From: JBEKDJ01 sp050014415
Lineage (GTDB): Bacteria > Desulfobacterota > BSN033 > UBA1163
Reading direction: 5' to 3'
DNA length: 24,696 nt
Assembly: GCA_050014415.1 (NCBI GenBank)
Contig: JBEKDJ010000034.1
Location: 1 to 24,696 of the forward strand
This document shows, in pieces, positions 20,986-24,696 of this stretch; positions within the stretch are counted from its first letter, which is position 1, and each line of letters opens with the position of its first letter. The translations under genes and the position numbers were made by a program. Under the pieces are notes generated by a model, which made no database searches, had not been told where the DNA came from, and saw only the letters and a program-made list of their open reading frames with translations.

Positions 20986-21102
20986 GGCTTTCTTTATCTT
21001 CGGCCCTGACAGACGCGTTGCGCTCTGGCTCCTAAGGCGTTTTGCTGGGTTGGCGGTCAAACGTTCAAAGAGGGCGCGCCCATATCGTGGGGCCAATTTC
21101 CC

Positions 21103-21131
21103 TTGACATGCACCATGCTTTTCCGTATATT
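21103..21131 (+). promoter_or_regulatory. Near-consensus promoter of the amidohydrolase gene
   Basis: TTGACA (21103-21108), exactly 17 bp, TATATT (21126-21131). Five of six -10 bases and all -35 bases match. It predicts a leader of about 105 nt before the ATG at 21243. Confidence 0.85.
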
Positions 21132-21161
21132 CAACGCATTCTAAACCAGGTTCTTTTCAGT

Positions 21162-21182
21162 TTCTAATCTAGCAGATTAGAA
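21162..21182 (+). promoter_or_regulatory. 21-bp palindrome in the amidohydrolase leader (possible operator)
   Basis: TTCTAATCT (21162-21170), AGC, AGATTAGAA (21174-21182): perfect 9-bp arms. It lies about 25 bp after the expected start site, a position used by TetR-, GntR- or MarR-type repressors. As RNA it would be a weak AU-rich hairpin, so a DNA operator seems likelier. Confidence 0.5.
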
Positions 21183-21242
21183 CTCCAGAAGAAAAGGGAG
21201 ACGGCATAGACAGAAACTATTAAGCCGGAAGGAGGAGAAATC

Positions 21243-22256
21243 ATGAAGCAGCCGTATTCACTGAAGATTGATGCATACTCCCACATAGTGCCACCAAAAT
21301 ACAAAGACGCCCTCTATAAGGTAGCTCCGGAACTGCATGATCGTCAGGTTGTTCCCTGTGCGCCGCTTTACGACCTGGACCGCAGGTTCCGGATAATGGA
21401 TAAATACGAGCCTCTCAGGCAGGTGTTAACACTGGGCCGGATTCCCGTTGAACATGTTGCCGGGCCCGCCAAAGCGGCCGAATTGGCGAGGCTGGCCAAC
21501 GACGAGATGGCTGAATTGGTCACTAAATACCGAGATAGATTTGTGGCGGCTCTAGCCACTCTGGCCATGAATGACATCGATGCCGCGTTGAATGAGACAG
21601 ACAGAGGGATAAAAGATTTGAAGTTCAAGGGCGTCTATCTACATACTCCAGTAGATGAAAAGCCACTCGATTCCCCGGAATTCATGCCGCTCTATGAAAA
21701 AATGTCCCAGTATGACCTGCCAATTGTAATTCACCCGATGAGAAAGCCTGATCACCCGGACTTCCTGACCGAAAAAGTGTCAAAGTACAATATGTTTAGC
21801 CTTTTTGGGTGGCCGTATGATACTACAGCCGCTATGGCGCGTCTGGTATTCAGTGGCGTTATGGAGAAATATCCTAATCTGAAGATTGTCACGCATCATT
21901 GTGGCGGCATGGTCCCATTCTATGCGGAGAGGATAAGACAGTTCACCCAGCTGTTGGAGCTTGGTAGACAGGGAGAAAGGGGGCTGGGGCTCAAAAGAGA
22001 GGCGATTGACTATTTCAGAATGTTCTATGCTGATACAGCCATTTATGGCAACCCGACGGCACTCATGTGCGGTCATGCCTTCTTTGGTGCTGACCACATA
22101 TTGTTTGGAATCGATTTTCCACTGGGTGATATCGAGCTAGGCGATAGGAATTACAGGCAGACAATAAACGCGATAGAACAAATGGATATCACCGAAGATG
22201 ACAAGAAGAAGATATATGAGGATAATGCCAGAAGCCTGATGCGTTTGCCAATATGA
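21243..22256 (+). CDS. Amidohydrolase-2 family protein (ACMSD-like)
   Basis: A 337-residue TIM-barrel protein of the amidohydrolase-2 family, which includes aminocarboxymuconate-semialdehyde decarboxylase and related decarboxylases. Seen: the N-terminal KIDAYSHIVPPKY, where relatives usually have H-x-H and this one has Tyr11-Ser-His13; IVIHPMR (metal His); IVTHHCGGMVP (metal and catalytic His pair); and GIDFPLGD (catalytic Asp). The metal site therefore looks nearly complete with one changed ligand. Reaction unknown; hydrolysis or decarboxylation of a carboxylic acid is plausible by family. GGAGGAG precedes the ATG. It has its own strong promoter with a palindrome in the leader, and cupin genes lie on both sides, suggesting a small catabolic cluster. 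Confidence 0.88.
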   Translation: MKQPYSLKIDAYSHIVPPKYKDALYKVAPELHDRQVVPCAPLYDLDRRFRIMDKYEPLRQVLTLGRIPVEHVAGPAKAAELARLANDEMAELVTKYRDRFVAALATLAMNDIDAALNETDRGIKDLKFKGVYLHTPVDEKPLDSPEFMPLYEKMSQYDLPIVIHPMRKPDHPDFLTEKVSKYNMFSLFGWPYDTTAAMARLVFSGVMEKYPNLKIVTHHCGGMVPFYAERIRQFTQLLELGRQGERGLGLKREAIDYFRMFYADTAIYGNPTALMCGHAFFGADHILFGIDFPLGDIELGDRNYRQTINAIEQMDITEDDKKKIYEDNARSLMRLPI

Positions 22257-22662
22257 GAAGGGATTGTGTCAGGGGTAGGTGTGGAGTTCACCTTTGGTGA
22301 GATCATCACTTTCCTCAAGGACAAACGATCGCACCCTATAAGCTGATTGAAAGTGCGGTGGTGCAGGATGATCTCCTCATTCTGTGGGTGTAAGTGTGCG
22401 ACGAATCAGCGCAAGAGATAAGGGCAGGCCCCTCGAAGTCTACTAAGAGCGTCGTGTCCCGTGGGGTGAGAGCGAAAATCCCCTATGCCACCCGATTCCT
22501 CGGTCAACATCCTTACTGACTTTCACCAGGTCAAGTGTCGTTCAGCTATCTCCTCTGCAATCGCCTTTCGAAATTTCAAACAACCATTACTGGAAATCTG
22601 GATTTCGAATACATATATTTGCAGTAGAGAAGGTAAGTCAGTAGGTTGAGGAGGCGATTAAA
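22257..22662 (+). other. Gap with a possible short broken frame
   Basis: Codons from 22266 read VSGVGVEFTFGEIITFLKDK, then stop. A shift at the CCC run (22334-22336) continues as YKLIESAVVQDDLLILWV with a stop at about 22392. Together they look like one small protein broken by one base, but I recognise no family. The rest of the gap shows nothing. GAGGAGGCG before 22663 is the ribosome site of the next gene. Confidence 0.35.
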
Positions 22663-23046
22663 ATGGAAAAAATGGAAGGCAAAAGCTTTAACACCCCGGA
22701 TGAGGTGAGGACATTCGACAAGGGAAACTTGGAAATCGTGAATATTGGCGGGAGAACGATAGGACGGGCTACATTCCAGCCTGGGTGGAGATGGTCTAAG
22801 TCTGTCAAGCCTTTAGTCAATACCGAAAGTTGTGAGGCTCCCCATTTTCAGTATCATGTATCCGGAACCTTAAGGGTTAAGATGGACGATGGGACAGAAA
22901 AGGATTTCAAAGCAGGGGATGTCTCTTTGCTTGGGGCAGGACATGACGGCTGGGTTGTTGGAGATGAGCCTGTGGTTGTCGTTGACTTTCAAGGTATGGT
23001 GGACTATGCAAAGGGTTCTGGGAAGAAAAAGAAATTGAGAAGTTAG
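22663..23046 (+). CDS. Small single-domain cupin protein
   Basis: A 127-residue cupin. Residues about 30-115 form the barrel: GRATFQPGWRWSKSVKP (motif 1 lead), then CEAPHFQYHVSGTLRVKMDD with the usual G-x-L strand, then FKAGDVSLLGAGHDGWVVGD for motif 2, ending with FQGMVDYAKGSGKKKKLRS. Metal-ligand histidines are fewer than in classical cupins (His61, His65 and the His in GHDGW), so metal binding is uncertain. GAGGAGGCG precedes the ATG at 22663; a second ATG three codons later is also possible. It has its own terminator. Nearness to an amidohydrolase and another cupin-like gene suggests a shared metabolic role. Confidence 0.88.
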   Translation: MEKMEGKSFNTPDEVRTFDKGNLEIVNIGGRTIGRATFQPGWRWSKSVKPLVNTESCEAPHFQYHVSGTLRVKMDDGTEKDFKAGDVSLLGAGHDGWVVGDEPVVVVDFQGMVDYAKGSGKKKKLRS

Positions 23047-23082
23047 AGGAATCGTGTTGAAATCAAGATTGAATAGAAAGGG

Positions 23083-23119
23083 AAAAGGCAAAGCCGAAAT
23101 GACTTTGCCTTTTGTTTAT
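23083..23119 (+). terminator. Rho-independent terminator after the cupin gene
   Basis: AAAAGGCAAAG (23083-23093), nine-base loop, CTTTGCCTTTT (23103-23113), then GTTTATTT. A perfect 11-bp stem. Confidence 0.9.
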
Positions 23120-23187
23120 TTGCATTTGTTTTAGGCGTAGCAATCCTGACTGATCGTGTTATCTTATGGTGAAACAAATAACTCCTT

Positions 23188-23484
23188 TTAAAAGGATCCG
23201 GGAATCCCTGCCCTTCTTTTCTGCCTCGGGTCCTCTGCCTTGCCTTTCAGAGAGATCCTCCCGTCTGGCCTACCCTCGGACAGCTTTTCCCCCGGACAAT
23301 TGAGAACATGACCAAGAACTGGTTGTTCCAGGTCCTGCTTTTCCAAGCCTTTCCATCTGGGAAGCACCTCATCCATTTCACCGACACGAACGGAATCCAC
23401 GGCGGGAATAGCAACTTCAATACCCGGGCCGACCTCCTTGATTAGCCTCCCAAGACAGGAAAAAAACTCCGCGTTGATTGTCAC
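23188..23484 (-). CDS. Hypothetical 98-residue protein
   Basis: A GTG-started frame on the minus strand with no clear ribosome site. The first half (MTINAEFFSCLGRLIKEVGP, then IEVAIPAVDSVRVGEMDEVL) faintly recalls the strand-helix-strand opening of MoaD/ThiS sulfur-carrier proteins. The second half is charged and proline-rich and lacks the C-terminal Gly-Gly such carriers need. It may be a decayed MoaD/ThiS-like gene or a chance frame. Confidence 0.35.
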   Translation of the reverse strand: MTINAEFFSCLGRLIKEVGPGIEVAIPAVDSVRVGEMDEVLPRWKGLEKQDLEQPVLGHVLNCPGEKLSEGRPDGRISLKGKAEDPRQKRRAGIPGSF

Positions 23485-23899
23485 GGAGATGCTTTAAGAA
23501 CGCAAAAAAACTCTCCTCTTGGTTTCGAATTCAGAACTTTTTTAGATCATAAGAATCAAGTCAGGTCAGGCCAAAATCATCCAGACAGTTTATTCCATCC
23601 GCTGGATTTGATTTTCAGGCTTCTGCTCTACCCTGATTGCGAATAGCAATATACACGTTTTTTCAGTGTTTCGCCCAGAGTCACGGAAAGCATCAGATCT
23701 CGTATGAGGAGCGTCTGGGCATAAGAGCCTACTGGAGTTTCCTGAGTTTTTGGATGTATTTATTGCTAATCTATTGAAACCATTTGCCAAATCTAGAAAT
23801 CAGATGTAGAAAGGAGTAATTTTTAGAAGCATGAAGATTCCTGAGTAAAATCTCCTCTATCGTCCTGAAAGCCTTGTCTATCAAGGAAATGGAGGAGCA
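23485..23899. other. Gap upstream of the transposase
   Basis: No gene is supported; the minus frame at 23590-23790 has no recognisable features. The left end of the insertion sequence probably lies here, but its terminal repeat cannot be fixed without the right end. GGAGGAG at 23891-23897 is the transposase ribosome site. Confidence 0.4.
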
Positions 23900-24696
23900 A
23901 TGACCATAGAATATAAGACCGTCGCGGGTTTAAAGGCTCAGCTTTCAGAATTCTCAGGAATCATTTCAAAGGGATTTAGCAAGCCCAAAAGGAAACTGAT
24001 CAAAGAAATGCTTTATGGCATTCAAGCCTCGAAGGATGTAAAGCTCAGCAATATTTCAAGGACACTTAAAGAAGAGCAGTCTCTGATTAAGACAGAGGAC
24101 AGATTATCAAGAAACTTAGATGATCAAGATTTTACTGATGCTATCAACGAAGAGATGATGAGGCTTGTGGCTTCCAAGATCACAGAGGATATGGTGATTG
24201 CCATAGATCCCGGAGATCCTAGGAAGAAGTACGCCAAGAAGATGCAATTTTTGGGGAAGGTGCGAGATGGGAGTGAGAACGAGATTGGAGAAGGATATCC
24301 TTTATGCAAGGCGGTTGCCACGGACATCGAATCGCATAAGGTGATTCCGCTTTATTGTGAGGCCTATTCGTTTTTGGCCGAGGGTGTGAAGAGTGAAAAT
24401 TCACAACTCTTGAAACTGATCGACACGATTTTTAGACAGTTGCAGGGTCGTGGGATTCATGCGATGGATCGGGGTGGAGACCGAGGGGTTCTGTATAAGA
24501 AATATCTTGGGGATAAGAAACCGAAGCGGTTTGTGATTCGGTTAGCGGATCGGGATTTGATGCATCAGGGGAGGCGGAGGAACTGTTGTGATTTAGCAAA
24601 GGTGCTCCCGACTCCTTATGAGACAGTGTTAATCGTTTATGAGGAGGGGAAGGAAAAGAAGACGATGGTTCACTACAATGCGATTCCGGTGAAGCT
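23900..24696 (+). mobile_element. DDE transposase, 3' end outside the window (IS4-like)
   Basis: An open frame of 265 complete codons running off the window end: MTIEYKTVAGLKAQLSEFSG at the start, a helical DNA-binding region, then VIAIDPGDPRKKYA with the first catalytic Asp at about residue 97, and GIHAMDRGGDRG with the second Asp at about residue 194. The spacing and the DRGGDRG motif fit DDE transposases of the IS4-like groups; the family is not certain. No frameshift or stop is seen, so this copy may be active. The catalytic Glu and right terminal repeat would lie beyond 24696. Start chosen by GGAGGAG four bases upstream. Confidence 0.85.

Noticed and set aside
1..24696. CRISPR array, selenoprotein UGA codon with SECIS, toxin-antitoxin or defence genes
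   Set aside because: No regularly spaced repeats, no conserved frame interrupted by TGA at a Cys-equivalent position, and no matching gene families were seen. The TGA in the broken cupin gene is explained by a frameshift.

Overview
The window looks like chromosome from an anaerobic bacterium of the Desulfobacterota (deltaproteobacteria) or a close relative. It encodes four-subunit pyruvate:ferredoxin oxidoreductase, soluble NuoE/NuoF-type NAD modules, a selenocysteine tRNA, and many short palindromic repeats between genes of the kind common in such genomes. The lineage is inferred from gene content and style; no marker phylogeny could be run.

Layout. Positions 1-3709 are mostly plus strand: a DUF167 protein, tRNA-Sec followed by tatA, a small YHS/TRASH-like membrane protein, a two-gene lipoprotein unit (DUF4398-like plus a proline-rich OmpA-domain lipoprotein) with a clear promoter and terminator, and a transaldolase-like fructose-6-phosphate aldolase. 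Positions 3733-4231 hold an Hsp20 gene on the minus strand with a near-consensus promoter. Positions 4377-10953 are one minus-strand operon, porG-porD-porA-porB-nuoE-nuoF-(2Fe-2S/4Fe-4S protein), with a good promoter at 10925-10953. It appears to couple pyruvate oxidation to NAD(P)+ through an Fe-S/flavin module. Two repeat elements sit inside its intergenic gaps.

Positions 10960-15321 are a conserved housekeeping block on the minus strand: tadA, tRNA-Ser(CGA), a start-less GIY-YIG remnant, tRNA-Ser(GCT), SRP RNA, dnaX, ybaB and recR. Both tRNA-Ser 3' ends carry the same double-hairpin repeat.

Positions 15322-24696 are looser and more accessory. They contain a hairpin-rich gap, a histidine phosphatase with a promoter overlapped by a Fur-box-like palindrome, an orphan basic protein with two HTH-like segments, a UMF1-type MFS transporter in visibly GC-richer DNA, a cupin-like gene broken by a one-base shift, an IS91-type transposase scrap, an ACMSD-type amidohydrolase with a near-perfect promoter and a 21-bp palindrome in its leader, a small cupin, and a DDE transposase that runs off the end. 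No CRISPR array, toxin-antitoxin pair or recognisable defence system is visible. The most distinctive items are the por-nuo operon, the tRNA-Ser-flanking hairpin repeat and the Fur-like phosphatase promoter.
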